From NCBI RefSeq assembly GCF_020524905.1, contig NZ_JAIVKI010000001.1, positions 62,001 to 126,000 of the forward strand: a stretch of DNA of 64,000 bases, in the 5' to 3' direction. Position numbers and translations under genes: made by a program. Shown here piece by piece: positions 1 to 9,038 of the stretch. How positions within the stretch are numbered: the stretch's first letter is position 1; each line of letters begins with the position of its first letter. The notes below the pieces were generated by a model. The model was not told the DNA's origin and made no database searches. It saw nothing but the letters and a program-made list of their open reading frames with translations. This DNA comes from Microbulbifer variabilis. GTDB taxonomy: Bacteria; Pseudomonadota; Gammaproteobacteria; Pseudomonadales; Cellvibrionaceae.

Positions 1-636
1 AAAGTAGCTGGTGTTCTTGAGAAGCTGGTGCAGCACTATCCCAAGCCCGTTTACTACAAAACACTGGCGGCCATGTATGGTGAGCTGAAGCGCGACAAGG
101 ATCAGCTGCACATGATGGAAGCGGCTTATCTTGCTGGTGCTTTGGAGAAAGATAGGGACTTGATGAACATGGGTTATCTCTTTATGGGGCATGAAATGCC
201 TTATAAAGGTGCCAAGGTGATTGCTAAGGGCATCGAAGAGAAGAAGATTCCGCGTACAGCCAAGAACCTGGAAACCCTCGCCCAGGCTTATCAAATGGCG
301 CAAGAGCTGCAAAAGGCAATTCCCCAGCTGGAAGCCGCAGCTCAGCTGTCTGACAAGGGGGAAATCTACTCGCGCTTGGCCGGCATCTACCTGGACCTGG
401 ACCAGAATGAGAAAGCCATTTCTATGGGTAAAAAAGCGCTTGCTAAAGGCAGTGTCAAACGTGTCGATACCCTGCATATCGTAATGGGTATGGCGAATGC
501 CAACCTGAAACACTATGACGCAGCAATAAAGAGCCTCAAAGAGGCCTCAAAAGATGAGCGCTCCGAGAAGTTTGCCAAGCAGTGGATAGACTTTGTGAAG
601 GGTGAACAGAAACGTGAAAAGCAGTTGGCAATTTAA
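1..636 (+). CDS. TPR-repeat protein, C-terminal part (5' truncated)
   Basis: The open frame runs from the first base of the window to a TAA at 636, so the gene starts upstream. The visible 211 residues are almost wholly alpha-helical, with tetratricopeptide-like periodicity. Examples are the stretches around LETLAQAYQMAQELQKAIPQL and YSRLAGIYLDLDQNEKAISM, which carry the usual small and aromatic residues at the helix-packing positions. TPR proteins are scaffolds for protein contacts and no catalytic motif is seen. In related gammaproteobacteria a TPR gene often sits with exbB, exbD and tonB genes, and a TonB-type gene follows here, so a role beside a TonB energy system is plausible inference. 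A strong terminator (662-693) separates it from that tonB. A GTG at 28 is only an internal codon. Confidence 0.8.
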   Translation, partial: KVAGVLEKLVQHYPKPVYYKTLAAMYGELKRDKDQLHMMEAAYLAGALEKDRDLMNMGYLFMGHEMPYKGAKVIAKGIEEKKIPRTAKNLETLAQAYQMAQELQKAIPQLEAAAQLSDKGEIYSRLAGIYLDLDQNEKAISMGKKALAKGSVKRVDTLHIVMGMANANLKHYDAAIKSLKEASKDERSEKFAKQWIDFVKGEQKREKQLAI

Positions 637-661
637 TACCTAGTTGCTTTTCACTCCCTAG

Positions 662-693
662 AAAAAGCCGCACAGAAATGTGCGGCTTTTTTT
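662..693 (+). terminator. Rho-independent terminator after the TPR gene
   Basis: A perfect 8-bp GC-rich stem (GCCGCACA / TGTGCGGC) with a GAAA loop is preceded by five A and followed by seven T. It lies 26 bases after the TPR stop codon. The A and T tracts on either side make it potentially bidirectional, but the gene order only needs it on the plus strand. Confidence 0.92.
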
Positions 694-861
694 ATGCTAT
701 TTTCCCTTTTCGCGGCAATACAAAATATTGTTGCAACCTGTATTAACAGACTATTTGCATTTTTGTGTGAATTGGCTAATGATTAAGGCCAGCTGATCAG
801 CTTTTTCCATTTCGGCACTTGGATGCCTTTTACGCACCCTAATAACAATAGGAGAGGTGTT

Positions 862-1512
862 ATGGATAGAGCTTGCACGCCATTTTCCAGCCCCGATTTT
901 TTCCCTACCCATCTGCTTACTGGTTATGCCAAAGGCCTGGTCTACGCAGCCCTGATTACCCTCGGGCTGATTTTTGCAATGAGTCAGTTGATTTCCACTA
1001 ATTTTGTGGAGCCAGTGGCTAAGTCGTTACCGACGATTCAACCTATAGATATCACCGATAAAAAAGTGGTTACCCAGCAAAAGTATGAGGCTCCGCCCAT
1101 CCCTCAGGATGTTCCGCCTCCGCTTGAGCGTACTGAGGTGACTAGAGATGTGGATACTATAACTATTACTCCAACGATTGCTCCTCCGGTTGCTGAAACT
1201 GGTGATAATCCAGTTATCGTATCGAGAGAGCCTGTGCCTGTTTATAAGCCCGCACCGCGTTACCCGAGTGTGGCTATGCGCAGAGGCTTAGAGGGCTATG
1301 TTGTTGTGGAGTTTACGATAACGAAAACCGGAGCTGTGCGTGATGCACGGGTAGTTGGTGGATTCGATAGCACCGGTAATCCCACCAATGTATTTAATCG
1401 TTCGGCATTGGCAGCAGCAGAGCGGTTTAAATATCAGCCGCAAGTGGAGGATGGTCAGCCCATTGAGCGCTTTGGAGTGCGCAATCGCATTACCTATAAA
1501 TTGGCGCAGTAA
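862..1512 (+). CDS. tonB: TonB-family energy transducer
   Basis: This inner-membrane-anchored periplasmic protein would couple the proton-motive force (through ExbB/ExbD) to outer-membrane TonB-dependent receptors. The 216-residue product has a cytoplasmic N-terminus and one membrane segment at about residues 24-43 (LVYAALITLGLIFAMSQLI). A short proline-rich spacer (APPIPQDVPPPLE) follows, then a C-terminal TonB domain (about residues 125-216) with the typical PRYPSVAMRRGLEGYVVVEF strand and a final YKLAQ. The start at 862 is chosen because GGAGAGG lies just before it; the in-frame ATG at 823 has no such site. The spacer is short compared with E. coli TonB. No exbB or exbD lies downstream. 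A TonB-dependent receptor occurs at the far end of this window, but no specific partner can be assigned. Confidence 0.9.
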   Translation: MDRACTPFSSPDFFPTHLLTGYAKGLVYAALITLGLIFAMSQLISTNFVEPVAKSLPTIQPIDITDKKVVTQQKYEAPPIPQDVPPPLERTEVTRDVDTITITPTIAPPVAETGDNPVIVSREPVPVYKPAPRYPSVAMRRGLEGYVVVEFTITKTGAVRDARVVGGFDSTGNPTNVFNRSALAAAERFKYQPQVEDGQPIERFGVRNRITYKLAQ

Positions 1513-1514
1513 GT

Positions 1515-1542
1515 AAAAAACGGCCCATCTGGGCCGTTTTTT
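1515..1542. terminator. Bidirectional terminator between tonB and ilvD
   Basis: A perfect stem CGGCCCA / TGGGCCG is flanked by six A and six T. It lies between the convergent ends of tonB (plus) and ilvD (minus) and can serve both strands. Confidence 0.93.
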
Positions 1543-1558
1543 ATGTCTTTATTTAAAC

Positions 1559-3394
1559 CTAATCAATTTCCCTTACCGCACCGCGATCGGCACTGGTGGC
1601 GAGAAGTGCATAGGCTTTCAACGCCTTGCTGACTTTGCGGGGGCGCTCTTTTTGGGGTTTCCAGCCCTGCTTACCGAGTTCGGTCATTTCCTGGCGGCGT
1701 TTCTCGAGTTCATCCTCACTAATGACAATCTCAATTTTGCGTGCCGGTATATCGATCTGAATTGGATCGCCATCTCGTACCAGAGCGATATTGCCACCAG
1801 ACGCGGCTTCCGGGGATACGTGCCCAATGGAAAGACCGGAAGTACCACCGGAAAAACGACCATCGGTAATCAGGGCGCAGTGCTCCCCTAGTCCCTTGGA
1901 CTTCAGGTAGCTGGTAGGGTAGAGCATTTCCTGCATACCGGGACCGCCCTTGGGGCCTTCATAGCGCACTATCACCGCTTCTCCCTTGTGTACCTTGCCT
2001 TCGAGAATATGGGCAACGGCCTCCTCCTGGCTCTCGACAACATGGGCGGGTCCCTCAAATTGCCAGAGCGCCTCATCCACGCCGGAAGTTTTCACAACAC
2101 AACCATTGGGGGCTAAGTTGCCGAACAATACCGCAAGGCCTCCCTCCGCTGAATAGGCATGCTCGGCGGAGCGAATACAGCCGTTCTGGCGATCGGCATC
2201 CAGGGTGGGCCAGCGACAAGCCTGGCTAAATGCAGTCTGGGTAGGAATGCCTGCGGGGCCGGCTCGGTAGAAGTCGTGCACAGATTGTTCGTCAGTACGA
2301 GAAATATCCCATTGCTTGAGAGCATCGGCCAGTGAGCCCCCATAGGCTGTGGGTAGAGAGGTATCAATCAGTCCCGCGGATTCCAGTTCTCCGAGAATCG
2401 CCATGACGCCACCGGCCCGATGGACGTCTTCCACATGGTATTTCTCCGTGTTCGGTGCCACTTTACAGAGCTGCGGCACCTCGCGGGAAAGTCGGTCGAT
2501 ATCCTGTAAGTTGAAGTCGATATCGCCCTCCTGGGCGGCGGCGAGCAGGTGCAAAATCGTGTTGGTCGAGCCACCCATGGCGATGTCGAGGGCCATAGCG
2601 TTCAAAAATGCCGTGCGGTTGGCAATATTGCGGGGCAGGGCGCTCTCGTCATTTTTTTCATAATAACGCTTGGTCAGCGCAACGATTTCACGGCCTGCGC
2701 GCAGGAACAACTCTTTGCGGTCTGCATGGGTGGCCAATAGGGTGCCATTGCCAGGCAGCGAGAGACCCAGAGCCTCGGTGAGGCAGTTCATGGAGTTGGC
2801 GGTGAACATGCCGGAACAGGAGCCGCAGGTAGGGCAGGCGGAGCGTTCATACTCGGCCACTTCTTCATCCGAGGCGCTATCTGTAGCGGCGATGACCATA
2901 GCATCCACCAGGTCGAGCTTGTGGTCAGCTAGTTTGGTTTTGCCGGCCTCCATGGGACCACCGGATACGAAGATCACCGGGATATTCAGACGCAGGGCGG
3001 CCATGAGCATTCCCGGGGTGATCTTGTCGCAATTGGAGATACATACCAGGGCGTCGGCGCAGTGGGCGTTGACCATATATTCCACTGAATCGGCGATAAT
3101 CTCGCGACTGGGCAGGCTGTAGAGCATGCCGTCGTGGCCCATAGCGATGCCATCGTCCACGGCGATGGTGTTGAATTCCTTGGCGACACCGCCGGCTCGC
3201 TCGATCTCTCGCGCAACCAGCTGCCCCATGTCTTTCAGGTGTACATGACCCGGCACAAACTGGGTGAAGGAGTTGGCGATGGCGATAATCGGCTTGTGAA
3301 AATCCGCGTCGGTCATACCTGTGGCGCGCCACAGAGCTCGGGCGCCGGCCATGTTGCGTCCGGCAGTGGAGGTACGGGAACGATATCTGGGCAT
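1559..3394 (-). CDS. ilvD: Dihydroxy-acid dehydratase
   Basis: It dehydrates 2,3-dihydroxy-isovalerate (and the methylvalerate analogue) to the 2-oxo acid, the third common step of valine and isoleucine synthesis, in the cytoplasm. The N-terminus ([19 protein letters not shown]) is close to that of E. coli IlvD. The iron-sulfur cysteines are in the NCDKITPGM segment near residue 120 and the [11 protein letters not shown] segment near residue 190. The length, 611 residues, is near the E. coli enzyme (616). The start is set at 3394 because the family begins MPKYRS; the longer frame begins at a TTG two codons earlier. It stands alone between terminators; ilvE lies 12 kb away in this window. Regulation is not visible. 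Confidence 0.97.
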   Translation of the reverse strand: MPRYRSRTSTAGRNMAGARALWRATGMTDADFHKPIIAIANSFTQFVPGHVHLKDMGQLVAREIERAGGVAKEFNTIAVDDGIAMGHDGMLYSLPSREIIADSVEYMVNAHCADALVCISNCDKITPGMLMAALRLNIPVIFVSGGPMEAGKTKLADHKLDLVDAMVIAATDSASDEEVAEYERSACPTCGSCSGMFTANSMNCLTEALGLSLPGNGTLLATHADRKELFLRAGREIVALTKRYYEKNDESALPRNIANRTAFLNAMALDIAMGGSTNTILHLLAAAQEGDIDFNLQDIDRLSREVPQLCKVAPNTEKYHVEDVHRAGGVMAILGELESAGLIDTSLPTAYGGSLADALKQWDISRTDEQSVHDFYRAGPAGIPTQTAFSQACRWPTLDADRQNGCIRSAEHAYSAEGGLAVLFGNLAPNGCVVKTSGVDEALWQFEGPAHVVESQEEAVAHILEGKVHKGEAVIVRYEGPKGGPGMQEMLYPTSYLKSKGLGEHCALITDGRFSGGTSGLSIGHVSPEAASGGNIALVRDGDPIQIDIPARKIEIVISEDELEKRRQEMTELGKQGWKPQKERPRKVSKALKAYALLATSADRGAVREID

Positions 3395-3517
3395 ATACAA
3401 GCATCCGGCTGAGCAAATTAGACTGCCAGCTTAGCAAAAAGCCGATATTCGAGATAGTTTCGCGCAGCAATTGGTCACTGCGCTCCTCACTAGGATGAGG
3501 ATTTCGAAAGGGAGGCT

Positions 3518-4840
3518 TTAAGAGCCGCTATCCTGGTCTAGGTGCTTGCGCAAAATACGTGAATTGCGCTGGATGTTATACAAAGACTTGCGTGAGGCCG
3601 GAAGGTCACTGACTCCCACCTGTTCAAAACCCTGCTCAATAAACCAATGCTCAGTCTGGGTAGTGAGCACAAAGAGTTCGCGGATATTAACCGTGCGAGC
3701 CTGGCGTTCCAGGTGGCGCATAAGCTTGGCGCCGCGCCCTCCGCCTCGAAAATCTGGATGGCTGGCCACACAGGCGATCTCTGCGGCGGATGTGTCACCT
3801 CCATCGTCCTTGATGGGGTAGAGTGCGGCACAGGCTACGGGAGTGCCATCGACTTCCACCAGAGTGAAGTGTTCAATCTCTGCTTCGAGCTTTTCCCGTG
3901 AGCGCCGAACCAAGACTCCCTGTTTTTCCAGTGGGCGAATCAGCCCGAGAATCCCTCCCACATCGGTGATACGCGCCCGGCGCACCACTTCATAGCTATC
4001 CCGATAGATCATGGTGCCGGCACCCTCACGGCGAAACAGCTCCTGGATTAGGGCGCCATTCTGGCAGTAGCTGAGCAGGTGAACCCGGGCGATGCCGGCA
4101 CTGCAGGCCTGAATGGCACAGCGCAGCGTTTCACTCTGCACCCGAGTGGCGGCCTGTTCAGCCTGGACAATACTGAGCTCATGCACCGGGATTCCATCGA
4201 GCATCAGCTGGGCCGGCTCGCGAAACAAAACCAACTTTTCGGCGCGCAACACCCGTGCAGCCTCTGCGGCCAGGTCCAGGTAATTGATGTTAAACAGCTC
4301 TCCGGTCAGCGAGGTACCCAATGGCGACAGCAATACCAGCGCGCCCTGGTCCAGAGCCTGCTCAATGGTGTTGATCTCCATGCGCCTGACTGTGCCGGTC
4401 CAACCCAGGTCGACGCCATCAAGAATGCCGCAAGGGCGCGCGGTAACCAGGTTTCCCGAGATTACCTTTAGGGCCGAGCGGGCCATGGGGGAGTCGGGGA
4501 GCCCCTGGGAAAAGGCCGCCTCGATATCGAAACGCAACCTGCCCACTGCAGCTTTTATGACTTCCAGGCTCTCCCGGTCGGTGATGCGCTTGCTGCCGTG
4601 GAAACGGCTTTCAATACCGTGCTCTTCCAGGGCGTGGTTTACCTGTGCACGGCAACCGTACACCACTACCAAGCGGACTCCGAGGCTGGCAAGCAGCGCC
4701 AGATCGTGGACCAGGTTGCGAAAGTTACTGTGTTCGAGTCCATCGCCGGGAATGCCGACAACCAGGGTACGTCCACGCAGATCGTTGATATAGGGCGCCG
4801 CGTGGCGGAACCAGTTGAGGGAGGCGTTTTCGTCGCTCAC
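3518..4840 (-). CDS. argA: N-acetylglutamate synthase (amino-acid acetyltransferase)
   Basis: It transfers acetyl from acetyl-CoA to glutamate, the first step of arginine synthesis, and is normally feedback-inhibited by arginine. The 440 residues form the classical ArgA fusion: an N-terminal amino-acid-kinase-like fold (about 1-285, with TLVVGIPGDGLEHSNFRNL and LVVVYGCRAQV) and a C-terminal GNAT acetyltransferase (about 290-440, with HPDFRGGGRGAKLMRHLE for acetyl-CoA binding). E. coli ArgA is 443 residues. A GTG start at 4840 is preceded by AAAGG at good spacing and gives the expected MSDEN-like start. It lies 83 bases downstream of argE on the same strand, so the two pathway genes are probably co-transcribed. 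Confidence 0.96.
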   Translation of the reverse strand: MSDENASLNWFRHAAPYINDLRGRTLVVGIPGDGLEHSNFRNLVHDLALLASLGVRLVVVYGCRAQVNHALEEHGIESRFHGSKRITDRESLEVIKAAVGRLRFDIEAAFSQGLPDSPMARSALKVISGNLVTARPCGILDGVDLGWTGTVRRMEINTIEQALDQGALVLLSPLGTSLTGELFNINYLDLAAEAARVLRAEKLVLFREPAQLMLDGIPVHELSIVQAEQAATRVQSETLRCAIQACSAGIARVHLLSYCQNGALIQELFRREGAGTMIYRDSYEVVRRARITDVGGILGLIRPLEKQGVLVRRSREKLEAEIEHFTLVEVDGTPVACAALYPIKDDGGDTSAAEIACVASHPDFRGGGRGAKLMRHLERQARTVNIRELFVLTTQTEHWFIEQGFEQVGVSDLPASRKSLYNIQRNSRILRKHLDQDSGS

Positions 4841-4923
4841 TAATGCCTTTCCGTCTTATGAAGTAATTGCCTGTGAATAGGCACGGTTGGATAAAAGCCA
4901 GAAACTTGGTCGGCTTAAGCAGT

Positions 4924-6087
4924 TCAGAGGCAAAAGCGGCCGATCAGGTTGCGCAATATTTTTACCATCGGCTCTATACGGTCGAGCCCCAGGTATTCAT
5001 CTGGTTGGTGTGCCTGGTCTATGTCGCCAGCGCCGAGCACGATAGTGTCAATATTCATGCTCTTCAAGTAGGGGGCTTCGGTACCGAAGGCAACGCTCTG
5101 GGCACTGTAACCGGTGAGCTTCTCCGCGACCTTGACCAGCTCGGAATTTGGGTCTTGCTCGAAGGGTTCGGTGCCCGGAAATAGAGAAACCAGTTCGAGG
5201 TGGATTCTGTGTTTGTCGATACGAGCCTGCAACCTTTCATTTAGCTCGCTGCGCAGCTCTTGTAAGGACATACCGGGCAGGGGGCGCACATCAAATTGCA
5301 GCTCTACGTTGCCGCAGATCCGGTTGGGGTTATCACCACCATGGATACAGCCGAGGTTTAGGGTGGGAACAGGAACGATAAATCCGGGGTTATTGTACTT
5401 TTCCTGCCATTCCCCGCGTAGGCGCAGTAACTCTCCAATCACCGAGTGCATGGCCTCCAGGGCGTTCGCACCGAGGCTTGGATTGGAGGAGTGCCCCGAC
5501 TGCCCGGTGATGCGCACCGACTCCATCATCACGCCCTTGTGCATGCGTACCGGACGCAAGCCGGTCGGTTCGCCAATCACCGCGTAGCGCCCTTGTGGCC
5601 GCCCTGCTTTTACCAGTTCTCTGGCGCCAGTCATGGAGGTTTCTTCATCGGCGGTGGCGAGAATGGTCAGGGGATGGCGCAGGGGTTTATCGACAAAGCT
5701 GCGAGCGGCCTCAATGGCTAGAGGGAAGAAGCTTTTCATATCGCTGGTACCCAAGCCATAGAGGCGATTGTCGCGCTCCTGCAGGCTGAATGGGTCCGAC
5801 TGCCAGCGCCCATTATCGAAGGGAACCGTATCGGTGTGCCCAGATAGGATCAGGCCGCCTTCGGCGCCTTCGCGCGCGCCCAGAGTGGCAATGAGGTTGG
5901 CTTTATTCGGGCTACCCGGCAGGGACATCAGCTCCACAGCAAACCCCAGGGTTTCGAGCCAATCTGCGAGTATCTCCACCACTGGGCGGTTACCCATATC
6001 CAGTGCTGGATCGGTAGCACTGACGCTGGGGCAGGCGATTAATTGCCGAAGTTGGGTCTTAAACTCAGGTACTGCGATAGGCGCCAT
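4924..6087 (-). CDS. argE: Acetylornithine deacetylase
   Basis: An M20-family zinc hydrolase of 387 residues that removes acetate from N-acetylornithine to give ornithine for arginine synthesis. Metal-site motifs are in order: SGHTDTVPF near residue 80, GTSDMKSF near 112, ADEETSM near 143 and GEPTG near 170. A dimerisation insert follows and the late conserved segment FGTEAPYL lies near residue 335. Length matches E. coli ArgE (383). The ATG at 6087 has AAGGGA eight bases upstream. The start lies inside the last codons of the upstream DMT transporter gene (23-base overlap), which implies translational coupling. argA follows on the same strand. Confidence 0.96.
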   Translation of the reverse strand: MAPIAVPEFKTQLRQLIACPSVSATDPALDMGNRPVVEILADWLETLGFAVELMSLPGSPNKANLIATLGAREGAEGGLILSGHTDTVPFDNGRWQSDPFSLQERDNRLYGLGTSDMKSFFPLAIEAARSFVDKPLRHPLTILATADEETSMTGARELVKAGRPQGRYAVIGEPTGLRPVRMHKGVMMESVRITGQSGHSSNPSLGANALEAMHSVIGELLRLRGEWQEKYNNPGFIVPVPTLNLGCIHGGDNPNRICGNVELQFDVRPLPGMSLQELRSELNERLQARIDKHRIHLELVSLFPGTEPFEQDPNSELVKVAEKLTGYSAQSVAFGTEAPYLKSMNIDTIVLGAGDIDQAHQPDEYLGLDRIEPMVKILRNLIGRFCL

Positions 6088-6943
6088 GGGAATTGTCCCT
6101 TATTTTGTTGCGTCGCTCGTTGAGGATAACCGCCATTGCGATTGCACATCCACCTAAGGCGAGCCTGGGGATATCCGCATCGCGGTTCCAGATTAACAGG
6201 TTTACCAGCAGGCCGGCGGGTACCAGGGCATTGTTCATTGCGGCGAGGGTTGCGGCGGAAACCAGTGTAGCGCCTTTATTCCAAAGGAAATAACCGAGGC
6301 CGGAGGCTATAAGGCCGAGCCATAGCAATACGCCCCACTGGGTGATAGTTTGCGGATACGTGGGGCCGCCTAAAAGAGCCCAGGCGCTCACAGTGATGAC
6401 GGCGGCACCGAGGAAAAACCAGGCGAAAGTCTGTCTAGGGGGCAGGGGTTGCTCGCGCCGCATGAATTGCTTGTAGGCGACCTGGCCAATGGCAAAGCAT
6501 AGGTTGGCTCCCTGGACCACGGCAAAGCCCGACCAATAATCGCCACTTGGAGAGTCCCAGCGGATAATGGCCGCCCCGGAGACCGCCAGTAGCGCGATAG
6601 CCAAATTCCACAATGACAGGCGCCGCTCAATCAGGTCGTAAATTAGTGCGATATACAAAGGGGTGAATATGGTGAACAGCAGCACCTCAGGCACGCTCAG
6701 TAGCAAAAACGACTGATAGTAAAACAGATACATCGCACCCAGCTGCACGGCGCCAATGGCCATCAGGGTAATCGCGCTACGGGCACTTGAACGTCGCCAC
6801 TGCAGCATTGGCAGAAACACCAGTGCGGCCAATAGAACTCTTGTCATCGCCGAGAAATAGCTGTCTACCTGTCCAGCGAGATAGATGCCGATCAGGCTGA
6901 ATGAGAAGGCCCAGAGTAGGGTGACAAGGATCAATAGAGGCAT
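6065..6943 (-). CDS. EamA/DMT-family transporter
   Basis: A 292-residue integral membrane protein made of two tandem five-helix EamA repeats, giving ten predicted membrane segments. The first (LLILVTLLWAFSFSLIGIYLAG) begins at residue 2, and a second repeat begins near residue 145 (YWSGFAVVQGANLCFAIGQVAY). The C-terminus is short and basic (NERRNKIRDN). Such proteins export or exchange amino acids, amines or other small metabolites across the inner membrane; the substrate cannot be read from sequence. Its end overlaps the start of argE by 23 bases, so it heads a probable DMT-argE-argA operon. That makes export of an arginine-pathway metabolite an attractive but untested idea. Confidence 0.88.
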   Translation of the reverse strand: MPLLILVTLLWAFSFSLIGIYLAGQVDSYFSAMTRVLLAALVFLPMLQWRRSSARSAITLMAIGAVQLGAMYLFYYQSFLLLSVPEVLLFTIFTPLYIALIYDLIERRLSLWNLAIALLAVSGAAIIRWDSPSGDYWSGFAVVQGANLCFAIGQVAYKQFMRREQPLPPRQTFAWFFLGAAVITVSAWALLGGPTYPQTITQWGVLLWLGLIASGLGYFLWNKGATLVSAATLAAMNNALVPAGLLVNLLIWNRDADIPRLALGGCAIAMAVILNERRNKIRDNSHGAYRST

Positions 6944-7118
6944 GGTGATGCTTTCTCGGGAGCGGAAAATATACGGCTAGTAGTAGATGGTGAGTATTGC
7001 GTGGGCGAACAATAAATGGAAGTGGCCGCCACCCACAGCCGTGAGAGGCAAGCAATGGAGATGACTCAATCGAAAGTGCCGGGGCTGGAGCAGAGCCCGT
7101 CGCCGGATGGAGTTACTG

Positions 7119-8819
7119 TTACATGCTGCGATTAGCCCTGCTGTTATTGCGTGCAACCTGATTGCCCCAGCGCAGCAGGTTCACATTGCAATCATTGCGG
7201 TCGATGAGCACTTCTATCAGGCATAGGCCATTGCGCTTCTTGGCCTCTGTAATGGCCTGATCTAATTCCCCCTCGCTGCTGACTTTACATCCCCAGGCAT
7301 CGCCTTCCCCAGCGCTGAAGGTCTCAATCAGTTGGGCATAATTCCAGTTTTTTATCGTGTTGTAGGGACCATCGTGGATTTCCACCTCAATGGTGTATCC
7401 GCCATTGTTGATCAGGAAAATAATCGGATTGACCCCATAGCGAATCATGGTGGAGATTTCCTGGGCGGTGAGTTGGAAGGAGCCGTCGCCGATGCAGGAG
7501 ATCAGGCGCCCTTTGCTCATGCCGAGTGTATAGCCAAGGCTCGCACCTACAGACCAACCGATACTTCCATATTGCATCTGTATTTCAAACTGTGCCCCCT
7601 CAGGTAATGAGAGCTCCATACCGTTAAACCAGGAATCTCCAGTTTCCACGAGCAGTGTGCTTTTGTGATCGAGTAATTTTTGTATTCGCGCGAACAGCTG
7701 TCGGGTGGTAAGTGGCGTATCGGGTTTACCGGGCTTGAGAATATATTTGGGACTGCTGACCCGGCGGTAGGCTGTCAGGGCTCCATCGTTTGCGCTCAAC
7801 TGCCCGGCAAGGGCATCCAGCAGGTCCCTCATATGTACATTGCTGTAGCAGGTCTCCCCCAATTGAACAGATGTGGGTTGAGCTATGATGGCCTTTTCAG
7901 TTTGAAAGCACAGCTGGTGGCCTGTGGTCGTATAGTCGGTAAACAGGGGGCCGGCAAATAGGAGGGCATCTGCTGTGTCCACGATCTCGCTGCAGCCAGG
8001 GGTGCTTACTGGACCCCAGTAGATGCCCATAAAGCTCGCCATAGTTTCTGGAAGCAGGCCCTTGGCGTCGGGCATGGAGGCGAGTCCGTATTTACAGCTG
8101 TGTGCCAAGTTGCACAGAGCCTCCTGGGCGTTTGCTGCGCGCACTTTACTGCCGGCTACCAGCACAGGGCGTTCAGCTGCGTTTAGGAAGTCGGCGATGT
8201 GTTCCACTGCGGCGGCGAGGGAGTCGGGGTCACTGGTTGGCCGACGGGCAAAGCCGCGTGGAATTGGGGCTGAAGTCGGGGCGTTGGCAACGTTGGAGGC
8301 GATCTCTATATACACCGGCTTGCGTCGCAGCATGGCGGTATCGAGAGCACGATCGATGGCCGCTGGTGCCAGCCTGGGGTGGTGGATGATCACGGTTTCT
8401 GCGGTGACGTATGAATACATCTCCCGCTGGTAGCCATAGTTCACCTTTCCCAGGGTGTGGTGCAGGTATTCCCATTCGGCTTCCGAATTGGTATTTGGAC
8501 CCCCGGAAATAGCGATCAGGGGGAGGTCCTCAGCATAGGCTCCGGCGACCGCGTTGATCATGCTGAGCCCGCCAACAGAAAAGGTGACCACGGCGGCGGA
8601 AGGTCCTCCGGTTGCCCGCGCATAGCCGTCTGCGGCATATCCTGCATTCAGCTCGTTACAACAGCTGATCATCTGTAAGTCTGTTTCCAGCAACAGCTGG
8701 TCGAGTAAGACCAGGTTGTAGTCGCCGGGCAGGGCAAAGTAGTGGTTGATTCCCACATCTTTCAACCGCTGTGCTAAGTAGGTCCCAACAGTCCAGTGCT
8801 TGGTGTCTAATGTATTCAT
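7119..8819 (-). CDS. pdc: Pyruvate decarboxylase-type thiamine-diphosphate enzyme
   Basis: It probably decarboxylates pyruvate (or a related 2-oxo acid) non-oxidatively to the aldehyde. From the ATG at 8819 the product is 566 residues, near Zymomonas PDC (568), and opens like it (HWTVGTYLAQRLKDVG). Key residues are present: the cofactor-activating Glu56 in CCNELNAGYAADGYARA, the paired catalytic histidines 120-121 in YLHHTLGK, the ThDP/Mg segment IGDGSFQLTAQE...NNGGYTIE, and the active-site Glu of YTIEVEIHDGPYN. This pattern separates it from acetolactate synthase, which lacks the HH pair. The frame extends 22 codons upstream to 8885, but the family start and domain start favour 8819; no strong RBS was seen for either. 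Indolepyruvate or phenylpyruvate decarboxylase activity is the main alternative. No alcohol dehydrogenase gene is adjacent. Confidence 0.88.
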   Translation of the reverse strand: MNTLDTKHWTVGTYLAQRLKDVGINHYFALPGDYNLVLLDQLLLETDLQMISCCNELNAGYAADGYARATGGPSAAVVTFSVGGLSMINAVAGAYAEDLPLIAISGGPNTNSEAEWEYLHHTLGKVNYGYQREMYSYVTAETVIIHHPRLAPAAIDRALDTAMLRRKPVYIEIASNVANAPTSAPIPRGFARRPTSDPDSLAAAVEHIADFLNAAERPVLVAGSKVRAANAQEALCNLAHSCKYGLASMPDAKGLLPETMASFMGIYWGPVSTPGCSEIVDTADALLFAGPLFTDYTTTGHQLCFQTEKAIIAQPTSVQLGETCYSNVHMRDLLDALAGQLSANDGALTAYRRVSSPKYILKPGKPDTPLTTRQLFARIQKLLDHKSTLLVETGDSWFNGMELSLPEGAQFEIQMQYGSIGWSVGASLGYTLGMSKGRLISCIGDGSFQLTAQEISTMIRYGVNPIIFLINNGGYTIEVEIHDGPYNTIKNWNYAQLIETFSAGEGDAWGCKVSSEGELDQAITEAKKRNGLCLIEVLIDRNDCNVNLLRWGNQVARNNSRANRSM

Positions 8820-8987
8820 TTGGCGATATTCGTCTTCAGCTGGTAGTCGCTGGGTATGGAGGTGGGTTTTGACAGGAGAACCCATGCCTGGGACAGCTTA
8901 GTCCAGTTTCTGGGGGGAGATTGAGGGGAGGGGGCTGGAGTCGCCTGGCCTGGAAAGCAGCGGGCCAGTATGAATATATAGAAAATC

Positions 8988-9016
8988 AAAAAAGGGAAGC
9001 CGAGCTTCCCTTTTTT
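8988..9016. terminator. Terminator downstream of the phosphate transporter gene
   Basis: The stem GGGAAGC / GCTTCCC with a CGA loop is flanked by six or more A and six T. It lies 23 bases beyond the stop of the minus-strand transporter gene, so it ends the pit pair before the pdc gene. The structure is symmetrical and could also act on the plus strand. Confidence 0.9.
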
Positions 9017-9038
9017 GACGGATACTGCGTGACTGTTA

